A stretch of 64,000 bases of DNA from Kaistia granuli DSM 23481 (lineage in GTDB: Bacteria > Pseudomonadota > Alphaproteobacteria > Rhizobiales > Kaistiaceae): positions 332,349 to 396,348 of the forward strand of contig NZ_AQYH01000005.1 of the NCBI RefSeq assembly GCF_000380505.1. Reading direction: 5' to 3'. Under the pieces are notes generated by a model. That model made no database searches. It was not told the origin of the DNA and saw only the letters and a program-made list of their open reading frames with translations. A program made the position numbers and the translations under genes. Positions 18,745 to 28,547 of the stretch are shown piece after piece (position 1 is the first letter of the stretch; the number at the start of each line of letters is the position of its first letter).

Positions 18745-20336
18745 CGCGTTCCTCCGGCGATCGGGATGGCGCATCCAGACGCGACGCGGGCGGCCCGCCC
18801 GTCTCGCGGCTGCTGGTGGCGCTTGCGCTGATCCCGACGGCGCTGATCGCGTTGCCGATCGTCTATGTGCTGCTGCGTTCCTGGGGCGCCGGCTGGGAGG
18901 GCATCCTGGCCGAGCTCGGCCGGCGACGCACGCTGATGCTGCTCGGCAATACGGTGACACTCTGCCTGTCGGTGACGTTCACTTGCTGCCTGATCGGCTT
19001 CGCCGCCGCCTGGTGCACCGAGCGCTCGGATCTTCCCGGCCGGCGGATCTGGCGCGTCCTCTGCTGCCTGCCGCTCGCCATGCCGGCCTTTGTCGCCAGC
19101 TTCGCCTGGAAATCGCTCGGCCCCGCCTTTCAGGGCATGCCGGGCGCCATCCTGATCCTCAGCATGGAAAGCTTCCCTTTGATCTTCCTGCCGGTGGCGG
19201 CGGCGCTGCGCAGCATGGATCCCGGCATGGAGGAGGTGTCGCGCTCGCTCGGCAAGGGGCCGTGGCAGACCTTCTTACGGGTCACGTTGCCGCGCACGAT
19301 TCCCGCGCTCGGCGGCGGAGCGCTGCTGGTCGCCGCCCACATGCTGTCGGAATTCGGCGCGCTGTCGCTGCTGCGCGTGCAGACCTTCACCACGGCGATC
19401 TTCCAACAGTATGAGCTGCAGTTCGACAACGCCTCGGCCGCCGTGCTGTCGGCGCTCTTGATGCTGCTGTGCCTGCCCGTCGCCTTCGGCGAGATGTGGC
19501 TCCGGCGCGGCGTCCGCTTCTCCAAGGTCGGCCGCAACACCGCCCGGCGCATCGCCCCGGCGCGGCTCGGTCGCGCGGCGCCGCTCGTGACGCTCGGCTT
19601 CGTCGTGGTGGCGCTTCTGGCGCTCGGCGTGCCGTTCGGCCGGCTGCTTTACTGGCTCGTCAAGGGCGTCTCGGCCGGGCGCGGCCTGGAGGCGATCGGT
19701 CCTGCGCTCTATGGCTCTCTGTCGCTGGCGCTGCCGGGCACGGTGGTGACGACGGTCATCGCCCTGCCGTTGGTTCTCCTCGTGCTGCGCAGCCGCGGCG
19801 TGTTCGCCCGCTTTGCCGACCGGCTTCCCTATGTCGTGCACGGCCTGCCGGGCCTCGTCGTCGCCTTGGCGCTGGTCTATCTCTCGATTCGCCTGCTGCC
19901 GTCGGTCTACCAGACCCGCGTCGTGCTGTTCGCGGCCTATGCCATCCTGTTCCTGCCGCTCGCCCAATCGGCGATCCGCGCTTCGGCCGAACTGGTGCCG
20001 CGCGAGATCGAGGAGGTGGCGCGCACCTTGGGCCGCAGCCCGCTGCGGGCGTTCCTGTCCGTGACATTGCCGGCGCTGGCGCCCGGCCTCGGCGCCGCGC
20101 TGGCGCTAGTCGCGCTCGAGCTGATGCGCGAACTGACGGCGACCCTCATCCTCGCGCCGACCGGCGTGGTCACGCTCGCCACCGAAGTGTGGTCGCACAC
20201 CAATGACAGCGCCTACGCGGCCGCCGCGCCCTTCGCCGCGCTGCTGGTGCTGATCTCGGGTGTGCCCGTCTACATCTTCACCCTGCGGATGCTGAAATCC
20301 GTTCCGGAACGCCAGATCAGCGAAGCAACGACGTAG
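18741..20336 (+). CDS. Ferric-iron ABC importer, fused double permease
   Basis: This 531-residue protein joins two binding-protein-dependent permease domains (about 55-260 and 320-525). Each has the EAA loop that contacts the ATPase: EEVSRSLGKGPWQTFLRVTL and EEVARTLGRSPLRAFLSVTL. Fused permeases are normal for FbpB-type iron systems. Translation seems to start at a TTG overlapping the upstream stop. The expected ATPase (FbpC) is not in the following 6 kb, so the transporter must borrow one encoded elsewhere. Confidence 0.87.
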   Translation: MTRSSGDRDGASRRDAGGPPVSRLLVALALIPTALIALPIVYVLLRSWGAGWEGILAELGRRRTLMLLGNTVTLCLSVTFTCCLIGFAAAWCTERSDLPGRRIWRVLCCLPLAMPAFVASFAWKSLGPAFQGMPGAILILSMESFPLIFLPVAAALRSMDPGMEEVSRSLGKGPWQTFLRVTLPRTIPALGGGALLVAAHMLSEFGALSLLRVQTFTTAIFQQYELQFDNASAAVLSALLMLLCLPVAFGEMWLRRGVRFSKVGRNTARRIAPARLGRAAPLVTLGFVVVALLALGVPFGRLLYWLVKGVSAGRGLEAIGPALYGSLSLALPGTVVTTVIALPLVLLVLRSRGVFARFADRLPYVVHGLPGLVVALALVYLSIRLLPSVYQTRVVLFAAYAILFLPLAQSAIRASAELVPREIEEVARTLGRSPLRAFLSVTLPALAPGLGAALALVALELMRELTATLILAPTGVVTLATEVWSHTNDSAYAAAAPFAALLVLISGVPVYIFTLRMLKSVPERQISEATT

Positions 20337-20565
20337 ACGTCGAAGGCCGTCGCCGCGCGTCGGGTGTCGTCGCGAAGAACGGCAAAGAGTCGCCGCATTT
20401 CCCCGTCATGTTGACGATCGAACGGTCCGAGCCGGATCGAACGCGTGTACGTGCGACTTATTTAGATATCAACTCAGTATAAAGCGGCGCATGAAAATAT
20501 TAACCAATGAGTTTTTCTGAATTGTTTTGGCGGCAGCGGGGGTTACGTGTCGAAACAAAGTCGAG

Positions 20566-21924
20566 ATGAGTACCATGAACAATTCCGTCAAATCCGCCGC
20601 CGCGTTGCGCCAGCGCAATTCGGCCGAGCCGGCTGAGTTCGGCGCCGCCACGAAGGCCGAAAACCTCCGCGAGAACCTCTATCGCTTCCCGACCATCGGT
20701 ATTCCGCCGATGCGGGCAGCCCTGCAGGCAGAGCCGCCACGCGCCGAGCCCCTGCATTCCGATGATTCCCATCCCAAGTCCCAGGCTTCCGAGCCCCCTC
20801 TGGCGCGGCTCCAGGATCTGGCTGCGGAACTCGAAGCCGCCCTGATGAGCGATCTCAATAAGGCGATGTCGTCGCGAGCGCCCGATGTGGTGCGGATCGC
20901 GCCGTCGCCGGGCCAGCTGCAATTGCCGCTCGCCCAAGCCGAGATCGAACACGCCGTTTCGCCGGCGCCGCCGCAGCAGGAGGATGTCCCCCAGCATGAC
21001 CGGCTCGCGGTCGAGCTGTTGCTGGCGCGCGGACAGAGGCTGCGCCCCGCCGCGCCGCGACCCCAGGCGGATCCCGAAATTCTGGAAGATCGGCTCGCCG
21101 GCGAGCTGGCGCTGCGTCTTTCCGAGGCCGTCGACGGCCTCAATCTCGTCGAGGGCGAGGCGATCGTCGGGGATCGCGACCATCTTGCGCGACCGCCGCG
21201 TCGCCAGTTCGCGTTGAACCAGTCGATCGTCGCCATGGCCGTGGCATTGGTGGTCGTGGCTGGCGGCGCTCTGTTGACGGTGCGGGCGCTGACATCCTCT
21301 CCCGAAGTTCCCGTCGCCGCCGAACTTGACGGCGCCATGGCCGCCGGCGATGTCCAGCTGGCCGCGGCCGAGCCGGAGCCCGCCGTGGCCCCCGAGGGCA
21401 AGCAGACCTATGACCGCGCCGCCGAGGACCTCTCCCTGCCGGAGGCGCCGCAGCTGCGCGGCTCCGAGATGATGCTGCCGGCTGGCCTGTCGGCCAAGGC
21501 CGGTTCCGCCGGCGGCACGGCGGACGTCGAGCCCAGCGTGCGGGCCGCCTACGCCATGGCTGCGGCCCCGGCCGCGGCCGTCGCGGCGACGAATGCCGCC
21601 ATCGTTCCGGAGGCACCCGCGGCCCCGGTAGCGGCGACGAATTCCGAGGTCGGCGGCGCCGCAGCGACCCCGGCAAGCCCGGCTGCGGCCGCCCCGGTGG
21701 CGACGCCGACCACCAAGGCGGCGTCGATCGCGGATCTCGGCCCGGGCCGGGCGCAGGTCACCAGTGGCGTCAAGCTGCGGGGCAACCCCGACAATGCCGC
21801 GCCGACGGTCGGCTATCTGAAGCCGGGCGCTCAGGTCGAGGTGGTCAGCTGCAAGGGCTGGTGCGAGGTCGTCGCTGGCGACAAGCGCGGGTTCGTCTTC
21901 AAGCGTTTCCTTGCCGCGCTCTGA
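20566..21924 (+). CDS. Membrane-anchored SH3b-domain protein
   Basis: The 452-residue protein has a long polar, Ala/Glu-rich N-terminal half, one membrane segment (about 225-245, SIVAMAVALVVVAGGALLTV), a low-complexity Ala/Pro linker, and a C-terminal bacterial SH3 domain (about 395-450: VTSGVKLRGNPDNAAPTVG and CKGWCEVVAGDKRGFVFKRF). Such proteins usually expose the SH3b domain in the periplasm, where it may bind peptidoglycan. The N-terminal part has no family I recognise. Starts at 20566 or 20575 are both plausible. It stands alone. Confidence 0.7.
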   Translation: MSTMNNSVKSAAALRQRNSAEPAEFGAATKAENLRENLYRFPTIGIPPMRAALQAEPPRAEPLHSDDSHPKSQASEPPLARLQDLAAELEAALMSDLNKAMSSRAPDVVRIAPSPGQLQLPLAQAEIEHAVSPAPPQQEDVPQHDRLAVELLLARGQRLRPAAPRPQADPEILEDRLAGELALRLSEAVDGLNLVEGEAIVGDRDHLARPPRRQFALNQSIVAMAVALVVVAGGALLTVRALTSSPEVPVAAELDGAMAAGDVQLAAAEPEPAVAPEGKQTYDRAAEDLSLPEAPQLRGSEMMLPAGLSAKAGSAGGTADVEPSVRAAYAMAAAPAAAVAATNAAIVPEAPAAPVAATNSEVGGAAATPASPAAAAPVATPTTKAASIADLGPGRAQVTSGVKLRGNPDNAAPTVGYLKPGAQVEVVSCKGWCEVVAGDKRGFVFKRFLAAL

Positions 21925-22131
21925 TCGGTCTTCGCTCTTCGATACTTAGGCGCGACATGCCGAATGTTCCGGAAATGCCAGGGCGTCCTTCCGCAGGGAT
22001 GATGGCGGCGGCCGGCGTCGCTGTTGTTGCCAACTAGGACACTCTTTGCATTCATGCCGCCAGTTTGACTGGGCGGACCGCGCGTCATCTGCTACGAGGA
22101 AGGAATCACGGCAGGACGACTGAAAGCGGAC

Positions 22132-23217
22132 ATGCAAGGGCTCGGATCGGAACTGGCGGGGGAACCCGCCGATGCGACGGCTCACAATACGGAGCGCTAT
22201 TGTCGCGGCATGGAGATCCTGCTGGCTGCGATGCAGCTGCTCGCCTTTGCCCGCGATATCGGGCAGGTGCAGCGCATCGCCCGGGCGACAGCCCGCCAGA
22301 TGACCGGCGGTGATGGCGCCGCCTTCATCCTGCGCGATGGTGAATTCAGCCATTATGTCGACGAAGAGGCTGTCGCGCCGCTCTGGAAGGGCATGCGCTT
22401 CCCGCTCCAGAATTGCATCGCCGGCTGGGCGATGACCCATCGCCAGGCCGTCATCATTCCGGACACCCAGGCCGACGAGCGCATCGATCAGGCCCTCTAC
22501 GGCTCGACCTTCGTCCGCAGCCTGGTGATCGTGCCGGTGCGGGTGCAGGAGCCGATCGCGGCGATCGCCGTCTATTTCGCCGAAACGGACGCCGCGGGTG
22601 AGGCCGATCTGCGCCTGCTGAAGCGCCTCGCCGAATCCGTGTCGCTGGCGATCGAGAACATCCGCGTTCATTCCGAGCTCGAGGAGCGGGTCCGCATGCG
22701 GGCCGAGGAGCTCGAAAAGGCGAAGGCGGCCATCGAGGAGCTCTCGATGACGGACGAGCTGACCGGCCTGCTCAACCGGCGTGGCTTCCGGCGCGCCGCC
22801 GAGGCGATCATCGCCCAGGGGCGCGGCTGCCAGCTGGCGATCATCGATGTCGACGGCCTGAAGAAGGTCAACGACACTTTTGGCCATGCCGTCGGCGACA
22901 GTCTGATCGCCGATTGCGCCAGCGTGCTGCGCGACAGCGTGCGGCATTCGGATGTCGTCGGACGCATGGGCGGCGACGAGTTCTGCGTGCTCGTTCCGGC
23001 TCCGCTGGCGCCGGCCGAGACGCTGCGCAACAGCCTCAGGGCGCGGCTCGACTACTTCAATCGCCTGTCGCCGGCGCAGTGCCAACTTTCAGTCAGTGTC
23101 GGCATCGTTCAAGCGAGGGCAGGCAGCGCGCTGTCGCTCGATGATCTGCTCGGCCAGGCCGGGGCGCTGATGTCGATGGAGAAGCATTCCAAGATGATGT
23201 CGGATTCGCGCCACTGA
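22132..23217 (+). CDS. GAF-GGDEF diguanylate cyclase
   Basis: The 361-residue protein has an N-terminal GAF domain (about 25-175, with NCIAGWAMTHRQAVIIPDTQ), a coiled-coil linker (about 178-205) and a GGDEF domain. The active site GGDEF is intact at residues 280-284 and the product-inhibition I-site RHSD (271-274) lies exactly five residues upstream. It should make cyclic-di-GMP in response to a ligand or redox signal sensed by GAF, with feedback control. There is no membrane segment, so it is cytoplasmic. Confidence 0.92.
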   Translation: MQGLGSELAGEPADATAHNTERYCRGMEILLAAMQLLAFARDIGQVQRIARATARQMTGGDGAAFILRDGEFSHYVDEEAVAPLWKGMRFPLQNCIAGWAMTHRQAVIIPDTQADERIDQALYGSTFVRSLVIVPVRVQEPIAAIAVYFAETDAAGEADLRLLKRLAESVSLAIENIRVHSELEERVRMRAEELEKAKAAIEELSMTDELTGLLNRRGFRRAAEAIIAQGRGCQLAIIDVDGLKKVNDTFGHAVGDSLIADCASVLRDSVRHSDVVGRMGGDEFCVLVPAPLAPAETLRNSLRARLDYFNRLSPAQCQLSVSVGIVQARAGSALSLDDLLGQAGALMSMEKHSKMMSDSRH

Positions 23218-23319
23218 ACGCGGCGCCGGAGCGCGACGGGCGGAATCGTCAGATGCTTCAAATTGCAATGACCGCCTTTTGAATTTGCGAACGGCTGAGG
23301 CTGCCATATCGCGTCAGTA

Positions 23320-23673
23320 ATGACGGATAGGGCAGAAGCGATGCCGCTGGAAAAGAAGCCGAAATTCCCCCGCAAGTCGCAGCTTGGCGGTGATTTTGCC
23401 GGTATGAGACGGACGCCGGGCGGCGGCGGTTCCGTCAGCCGGAACCCGCGCCTGCTCGATCTCACCGACGACGAGCGGGAAAGGCTGGAGGCGACCGACG
23501 CGCTGGTGATCGACGGCGCCGGCCGGGAGTGCTTTCGCGGCCTTTCGATTGCCGAGTCGCTTGAGTTCCTGACCCTGCGCCGGCACGGGCTCGACAATTC
23601 CGATGCCGATTTCCTGCGTCTGATCGAACTCGGCGACCTGCACGCCGCCTCCCAGAACCGTACGCTGAGCTAG
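23320..23673 (+). CDS. Small protein of unknown function
   Basis: I do not recognise this 117-residue, highly charged protein. A basic, glycine-rich N-terminal third (PKFPRKSQLGGDFAGMRR) precedes an acidic helical segment (LLDLTDDERERLEATDALV) and a Leu-rich C-terminus. There is no signal peptide or membrane helix. ATG 23341 would be an alternative start, shortening it by seven residues. It lies alone 102 bases after the diguanylate cyclase gene. Confidence 0.5.
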   Translation: MTDRAEAMPLEKKPKFPRKSQLGGDFAGMRRTPGGGGSVSRNPRLLDLTDDERERLEATDALVIDGAGRECFRGLSIAESLEFLTLRRHGLDNSDADFLRLIELGDLHAASQNRTLS

Positions 23674-23855
23674 CGCCAGACGACATTGCCCGGCAGCTCT
23701 CGCGACGCCGGCGGTGCGGCGCCGGGTGGAGGATCGTCTTCACGCCGGGCGGAAGATCGCGTTCGGATGCCCGGCATCGGCGTCCCGCCAAGCGGCGCTT
23801 ACCCGCCTAAAGCAAACTCTTGCCGGCTGCACGTCGGCGGAGCCAATTCTGGAAC

Positions 23856-23884
23856 AAAAAAGGGGCCGGCATGGCACCGGCCCC
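23856..23884 (-). terminator. Intrinsic terminator of the aldehyde dehydrogenase gene
   Basis: Read on the minus strand, an 8-bp GGGGCCGG/CCGGCCCC stem with a 7-base loop is followed by TTTTTTG. It is 75 bases beyond the stop of the minus-strand dehydrogenase gene. Confidence 0.75.
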
Positions 23885-23897
23885 TCCTCTGACTATC

Positions 23898-23949
23898 GGT
23901 TGGGTCGCGTTTTCCTGATGCGAACCGGTATCCGCTTCGCTTGAAAACG
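23898..23949. repeat. Dispersed palindromic repeat, copy 1
   Basis: This ~52-bp segment (starting GGTTGGGTCGCG, ending TTGAAAACG) recurs in inverted orientation at 36367-36418 with only a few differences, including the internal pair of GCGAACC and TTCGCTT arms. It lies just beyond the 3' end of the aldehyde dehydrogenase gene. Confidence 0.75.
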
Positions 23950-23958
23950 CTCTCAGCG

Positions 23959-25389
23959 TCAGGCCGCCTCGTAGCCGAGGATGGCCTTGGTCTCGAGGAA
24001 ATCCTCAAGGCCGTATTCGGCATATTCGCGACCATTGCCGGACTGCTTGTAGCCGCCGAACGGCACGCCGGCATCCCAGGCCGGATAGTTGATGTGGACG
24101 GCGCCGGCGCGCAGCCGGGCCGCCGCCTTGCGGGCCGTTTCGATATCGGCGGACTGGACATAGGCGGCGAGGCCGTAGGGCGTGTCGTTGGCCATGCGGA
24201 TCGCGTCCTCGACTGTGTCATAGGGCAGGATCGCGAGAACCGGCCCGAAGATTTCTTCGCGAGCGATGCGCATCTCCGGCGTCACGTTGGCGAAGACGGT
24301 CGGGCGGATATAGTAGCCGCGGTTCAGATCGGCCGGACGGCCGGGGCCGCCGGCGACCAGCGTCGCGCCTTCGGCGATGCCGCTCTCGATCAGGGCCTGG
24401 ATCTTGTCGTACTGGACCTGGCTGACGACCGGGCCGAGCTTGGTGCCGGGCGTATCGGCCGGGCCGACGACGAAGGTCTCCGCCATGACGCGGGCATATT
24501 CGGCCGCCTCGTCATGCCGGTCGCGCGGCACGAACATCCGCGTCGGCGCGTTGCAGGACTGGCCGCTATTGCCGAAGCAGTTCGCCACACCCTTCGGCAC
24601 GGCGACCGAGAAATCAACGTCCGGGAACAGGATGTTGGCCGACTTGCCGCCGAGCTCCTGGGCCACGCGCTTGACCGTATCGGCGGCCGATTTCGCCACC
24701 AGGATGCCGGCGCGGGTCGAGCCGGTGAACGACATCATGTCGATGTCGGGATGGCTCGAAAGCGCCTCGCCGACCGTCGGGCCGTCGCCGTTGACGAGGT
24801 TGAAGACGCCGGCCGGCACGCCCGCCTCGTCGAGGATCTCGGCGAAGATGATGGCGTCGAGCGGCGCGATCTCGCTCGGCTTCAACACCATGGTGCAGCC
24901 GGCGGCGAGCGCCGGGCCGACCTTGCAGGTGATCTGGTTCAACGGCCAGTTCCACGGCGTGATCAGGCCGACGACGCCGATCGGCTCCTTGACCACCATG
25001 GACGTGCCCTTGGCGTGCTGGAACGAGAAGCCCTTCAGCACCTCGACGATCTTCTCGAGATGCGCGAGCCCGATGCCGACCTGGCTATCGAGCGCGAACT
25101 GGCGCGGCGCGCCCATCTCGCGCGAGACGGCCAGCGCCAGATCCTTGCTCCGCTTCTTGTAGATGTCGACGACGCGGCGCAGCAGTTCGAGCCGCTCGGC
25201 CGGGCTGGTGAAGCCGAATGTCTCGAAGGCGCGCCGGGCGGCGGCGACGGCCTTGTCGACATCGGCTTTCGAGCCGAGCGAGATCTGCGCGAAGGCGTCT
25301 TCGTTCGAGGGATCGATCACGTCGATGACCTTGCGAACCGTGGGGTCGACCCAGGCGCCGTCGATATAGAACTTCAGTTCATGCGACAT
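23959..25389 (-). CDS. NAD(P)-dependent aldehyde dehydrogenase
   Basis: The 476-residue enzyme is a full-length ALDH-superfamily member. The catalytic Cys279 lies in [12 protein letters not shown], the general base Glu245 in [11 protein letters not shown], and the fold motif [20 protein letters not shown] and the C-terminal [10 protein letters not shown] are present. It oxidises an aldehyde to its acid in the cytoplasm; the substrate is unknown. The ATG has a GGAGGATT ribosome site. It is monocistronic with its own terminator. The nearest named group would be betaine-aldehyde-like or broad-specificity ALDH, which I cannot separate. Confidence 0.9.
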   Translation of the reverse strand: MSHELKFYIDGAWVDPTVRKVIDVIDPSNEDAFAQISLGSKADVDKAVAAARRAFETFGFTSPAERLELLRRVVDIYKKRSKDLALAVSREMGAPRQFALDSQVGIGLAHLEKIVEVLKGFSFQHAKGTSMVVKEPIGVVGLITPWNWPLNQITCKVGPALAAGCTMVLKPSEIAPLDAIIFAEILDEAGVPAGVFNLVNGDGPTVGEALSSHPDIDMMSFTGSTRAGILVAKSAADTVKRVAQELGGKSANILFPDVDFSVAVPKGVANCFGNSGQSCNAPTRMFVPRDRHDEAAEYARVMAETFVVGPADTPGTKLGPVVSQVQYDKIQALIESGIAEGATLVAGGPGRPADLNRGYYIRPTVFANVTPEMRIAREEIFGPVLAILPYDTVEDAIRMANDTPYGLAAYVQSADIETARKAAARLRAGAVHINYPAWDAGVPFGGYKQSGNGREYAEYGLEDFLETKAILGYEAA

Positions 25390-25564
25390 GAGAATCCTCC
25401 GTTTGTGCAGCTCCGCCTAGATTGACCAGAGCCGACAGGATGTTCAACCGACAAGTCCGGGCCCCCGATCAATCGACAGCCTTCTTTTCTCCGCTTTCGC
25501 CGTCATGATGCGCCGTGTGGCCGGCCGCTCCATGGTGGAGGTGGGGCCGGGGAACGGGTTCAGG

Positions 25565-26185
25565 ATGTCCGCTACGCTGACCGGGCTGTCGCGCCCCACG
25601 GATCTGTCGTTCGAGGATCGGCTGGCTGTCGCCACCCAACTGGCCGTCCGGTTGCTCGAGGCCGGGCTGATCCGGGCGGACCGCTTTCAGGACGCACCGC
25701 ACGACATCGCCACCTATGGCGAGATCACCAAGGACGGCGAGGAACTCGGTCGCGATCTGGCGCGCTACGAGGCCTGGCAGAGCGGCGAGGCCGTCTGCGC
25801 GGCGCTCGACGACTACGGCTCGATGCTGGCCGAGCGGCTCGAGGCGGTGCAGGCGCGCTGGGCCTTCGACAACGACATCCGGCAGCGCTTCCGGATCGGC
25901 GATCGCGTCGTCTGGCCGAAGGTGCTCGGCCAGGACAATTCAGGCATCGTCACCGGCATCGAGCCCGGCGCGCGCTACAGCGTCATGCATGATCGCGCCG
26001 CCGCCAGCGGCTCGCCGCTGCGTCATCTGGTCAATTTCGAGGACTGCCGCGCCGAGGGCGAACCGGCGCCGCGCCGCCGCACGCCGACCGACAGTTTGCC
26101 GGGCAAGATCCTCGCCGCCGCTTCCGCCTGGCTGACGGTCGAGGCGATGCATTTCACCGCCGCGATCCACCTCATCCTGCCCTGA
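25565..26185 (+). CDS. Protein of unknown function
   Basis: I do not recognise this 206-residue protein. It is mostly helical and acidic in the first 110 residues, then has a small beta-rich stretch (RFRIGDRVVWPKVLGQDNSG and GIEPGARYSVMHDR) that resembles an SH3/Tudor-like 'binding-site' loop of about 60 residues, and a hydrophobic C-terminal helix. ATG 25565 follows a TTCAGG site; an upstream start at 25505 would add 20 residues. It stands alone. Confidence 0.5.
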   Translation: MSATLTGLSRPTDLSFEDRLAVATQLAVRLLEAGLIRADRFQDAPHDIATYGEITKDGEELGRDLARYEAWQSGEAVCAALDDYGSMLAERLEAVQARWAFDNDIRQRFRIGDRVVWPKVLGQDNSGIVTGIEPGARYSVMHDRAAASGSPLRHLVNFEDCRAEGEPAPRRRTPTDSLPGKILAAASAWLTVEAMHFTAAIHLILP

Positions 26186-26494
26186 AGGCGGCCGCCGCAC
26201 GGCCGGCCCGCCAGCCCTCCGGCAGCTATTCCGGTGACCGGGCCGAACCACGTCGCCCGGTCGCGGCGTTTTCGCCCGGCAACCGGAAATAGGCGATCTC
26301 CGCGCTTTTCGCTCCTCGAGAAGTATGCCAAGAGAACAAACGGATGGATGTGGCGTGGGGCGTCAGGATCGATCGCAGGCAGGCGTTCCCGGCGCTTCTG
26401 AGGAGGCGCCAGCGGGGCGCAGGTCTGTCTCCGAGCTTGTGCCCGGTCGCAGCCAAACGACGCGCCCTGTCTCACGTTCTAAGGAAATGCCGGT
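26186..26494. other. Intergenic region without a clear feature
   Basis: A 309-base GC-rich gap upstream of the choloylglycine-hydrolase-family gene. Both strands have short open frames that look like chance. Apart from an AAGGAAATG ribosome-site-like stretch just before 26495 I see nothing convincing. Confidence 0.4.
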
Positions 26495-27604
26495 ATGTGC
26501 ACAGCGCTTATCTACCAGGATGCCAATGGCAAGCCCTATCTCGGCCGTACGCTGGAGCTGACGCTCGATCTTCCCTACCAGGTGGTCTACCTCCCCGCCG
26601 GCTTCCCCGTTCGGTCCGAGATCGAGGGTCATCCGGCGCTGGAGTACAAGACCGCGCATGCGCTGCTGTCCATCACGATGCCCGTGCGCATTCCAACGGC
26701 TGCGGCGCCGATGCAGATCGCCGATCTGAAGGTATTGGAAGGCCTCAACGACAAGGGCCTGACCTTCAGCTTGCTGTCCTATCCGGCCGCCGCCGGCCAC
26801 CAGTCGCTGGAAGCGACGCGCGCCGTGCTGTCGGCCTCCGATCTCGGTTCCTGGATCCTCGGCTCGTTCGCGACCGCCGCCGAGGTGAAGGCGGCGCTCG
26901 CCGCGCAGCCGGTCAGCCTGGTGCCGCTCGCGGTGCTCGGCGGAGTCGAATCGCCCTTCCACTACATCGTCAACGACGCGTCGGGCGGCTCGATCGTCAT
27001 CGAATTCAATCGCGGCGCCATGACGGTCTACGACAATCCGGTCCGCGTCATGACCAACGGGCCCGAATTCCCCTGGCACCTGACCAATCTCGCCAATTAC
27101 AGCTTCCTCACCAATGTCGACAAGTCGACCGGCAGCTTCGGCACCTTCAAGGTGGGCCAGCCGGATTCCGGCATCGCCACCGCGGGTCTGCCGGCGTCCA
27201 ACACCTCGGTCGGCCGCTTCGTCCGCGCCGCCTTCTATGCGAACTATGCCGAGAAGGCGAAGACGCCCGATCGCGCGCTGCTGACCCTCGCCCATGTCAT
27301 GAACAATTTCGACCGGCCGCGCGACATCACCATCGACTATCCGCAGGATGGCGGCAGCCACATGGAAGTCGCGGGTCTGTCGGATCCGAACGCCCAGGAA
27401 TACGCGACCGAGTTCACCTGCTGGACCAGCCTCACCGACCTCGAGCGCGGCCAGTTCCTGATCCGCGGCTATGACGACATCAACTTCACCCGCCTCGATC
27501 TGACGGCGCTCGCCAGTGTCGGAGAGCCCAAGGTGCTGCCGCTCGCCAAGCTGAGCGGCGCTGCGCCGGACGCGACCGGCCTGCTCAAGGGCGTCGCCGC
27601 CTGA
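26495..27604 (+). CDS. Choloylglycine hydrolase / penicillin V acylase family enzyme
   Basis: The 369-residue protein begins Met-Cys (MCTALIYQDANGKPYLGRT), so removal of Met1 exposes Cys2 as the N-terminal nucleophile of this Ntn-hydrolase family. Further family residues are visible in GRTLEL, the central NDASGGSIVIEF strand and MTNGPEFPWHL. Members hydrolyse linear amide bonds (conjugated bile salts, penicillin V, or N-acyl homoserine lactones). No signal peptide precedes the Cys, so it is cytoplasmic. In an environmental bacterium quorum-signal or other acyl-amide hydrolysis is more likely than bile-salt cleavage, but this is inference. Confidence 0.87.
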   Translation: MCTALIYQDANGKPYLGRTLELTLDLPYQVVYLPAGFPVRSEIEGHPALEYKTAHALLSITMPVRIPTAAAPMQIADLKVLEGLNDKGLTFSLLSYPAAAGHQSLEATRAVLSASDLGSWILGSFATAAEVKAALAAQPVSLVPLAVLGGVESPFHYIVNDASGGSIVIEFNRGAMTVYDNPVRVMTNGPEFPWHLTNLANYSFLTNVDKSTGSFGTFKVGQPDSGIATAGLPASNTSVGRFVRAAFYANYAEKAKTPDRALLTLAHVMNNFDRPRDITIDYPQDGGSHMEVAGLSDPNAQEYATEFTCWTSLTDLERGQFLIRGYDDINFTRLDLTALASVGEPKVLPLAKLSGAAPDATGLLKGVAA

Positions 27605-27615
27605 GTGTGAGACTA

Positions 27616-27655
27616 GGAGACGGGCGTCCCGGAACGGGATCCGGCGTCCGTCTCC
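27616..27655. terminator. Hairpin between convergent genes
   Basis: GGAGACGG and CCGTCTCC form an 8-bp outer stem around a GC-rich interior that can pair further. It fills the short gap between the acylase stop and the convergent DMT transporter and could end both transcripts. Confidence 0.55.
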
Positions 27656-27659
27656 CGCG

Positions 27660-28547
27660 TTACCGTGCCTTTTCGCGGAGCGGACGGCTCGGCACGATGC
27701 CCAGCACCAGGGCGCAGCCGGCGATGATCACGGCCGCGCCGACGAGTTGGACTAGGGTGAGCGTTTCCCCGAGCAGGCCCGCGCCGATCAGCACCGCGAA
27801 GACGGTGACGACGAATTCGACGCTGATCGTGCGGGTCGCGCCGATCCGCCCGAGCAGCCAGAAATAGGTGACATAGGTCACGGCGCTCATCACGCCGCCG
27901 AGCAGCAGCAGATAGGCATAGTCGACCGGTCCCGGCACGCCGGGCACCGGCACGGCCGGCAGCAGCGGCAAGGCCAGCAGCCCGCCGGCGAAGAACGACC
28001 CGATCGTCACCTCCAGGGCGCCGGTGTAGCGCAGATGACGGTTGGCGTAGTTGCTGCCGAAGGCGGCGCAGAAGGCGCTGGCGAGCGCTGCCGCGCAGCC
28101 GAGCACGAAGCCGGGCGTCACCGGCACGGCCGGGAAGCCGACCAGCAGCACGATGCCGGCGAAGCCGAGCACCAGGCCGGCGACGCTGCGGCCGCTCATC
28201 CGCTCATTGCCCCACACCCGGCCGATCACCATCGAGAACAGCGGGATCGAGGCGACGCAGATCGCCGCCATCGCCGTGCCGATCCGGGGCGTCGCGAAGG
28301 AGAGGCCGATCAGTTGCCCCGCCACAGTGGTCGCGCCGACGACGGCGAAAGGACGCCAGCCGGCCGCGAAGCGGAGCCGCCTTCCGGTCGCCCAGGCGAC
28401 GACCAGCAGCACGCCGCTGGCGATGAAGGCGCGGAAGGCGACGGCGCCGACCCAGCCGAAGGCGTGCACCACCTTGAGCAGGATCAGGAAGGAGAACCCC
28501 CAGGTTACGGCCAGGAACAGATAGGCGAAAAGTTCGGAGGGCTTCAT
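27660..28547 (-). CDS. DMT-superfamily transporter (EamA type)
   Basis: The 295-residue protein has ten hydrophobic helices in two EamA halves, starting LFAYLFLAVTWGFSFLILL, with the repeat-end pattern VAGLVLGFAGIVLLVG around residue 140. It is an inner-membrane metabolite transporter of unknown substrate and direction. ATG 28547 is chosen because the hydrophobic core starts within a few residues; the frame remains open 114 codons further upstream with non-membrane, Arg-rich sequence that is unlikely to be translated. Confidence 0.85.
   Translation of the reverse strand: MKPSELFAYLFLAVTWGFSFLILLKVVHAFGWVGAVAFRAFIASGVLLVVAWATGRRLRFAAGWRPFAVVGATTVAGQLIGLSFATPRIGTAMAAICVASIPLFSMVIGRVWGNERMSGRSVAGLVLGFAGIVLLVGFPAVPVTPGFVLGCAAALASAFCAAFGSNYANRHLRYTGALEVTIGSFFAGGLLALPLLPAVPVPGVPGPVDYAYLLLLGGVMSAVTYVTYFWLLGRIGATRTISVEFVVTVFAVLIGAGLLGETLTLVQLVGAAVIIAGCALVLGIVPSRPLREKAR

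Noticed and set aside
26344..27474. A 376-codon frame overlapping the choloylglycine-hydrolase-family gene
   Set aside because: The other frame begins with the required Met-Cys and carries the family residues; this one is Arg/Ser-rich shadow sequence.
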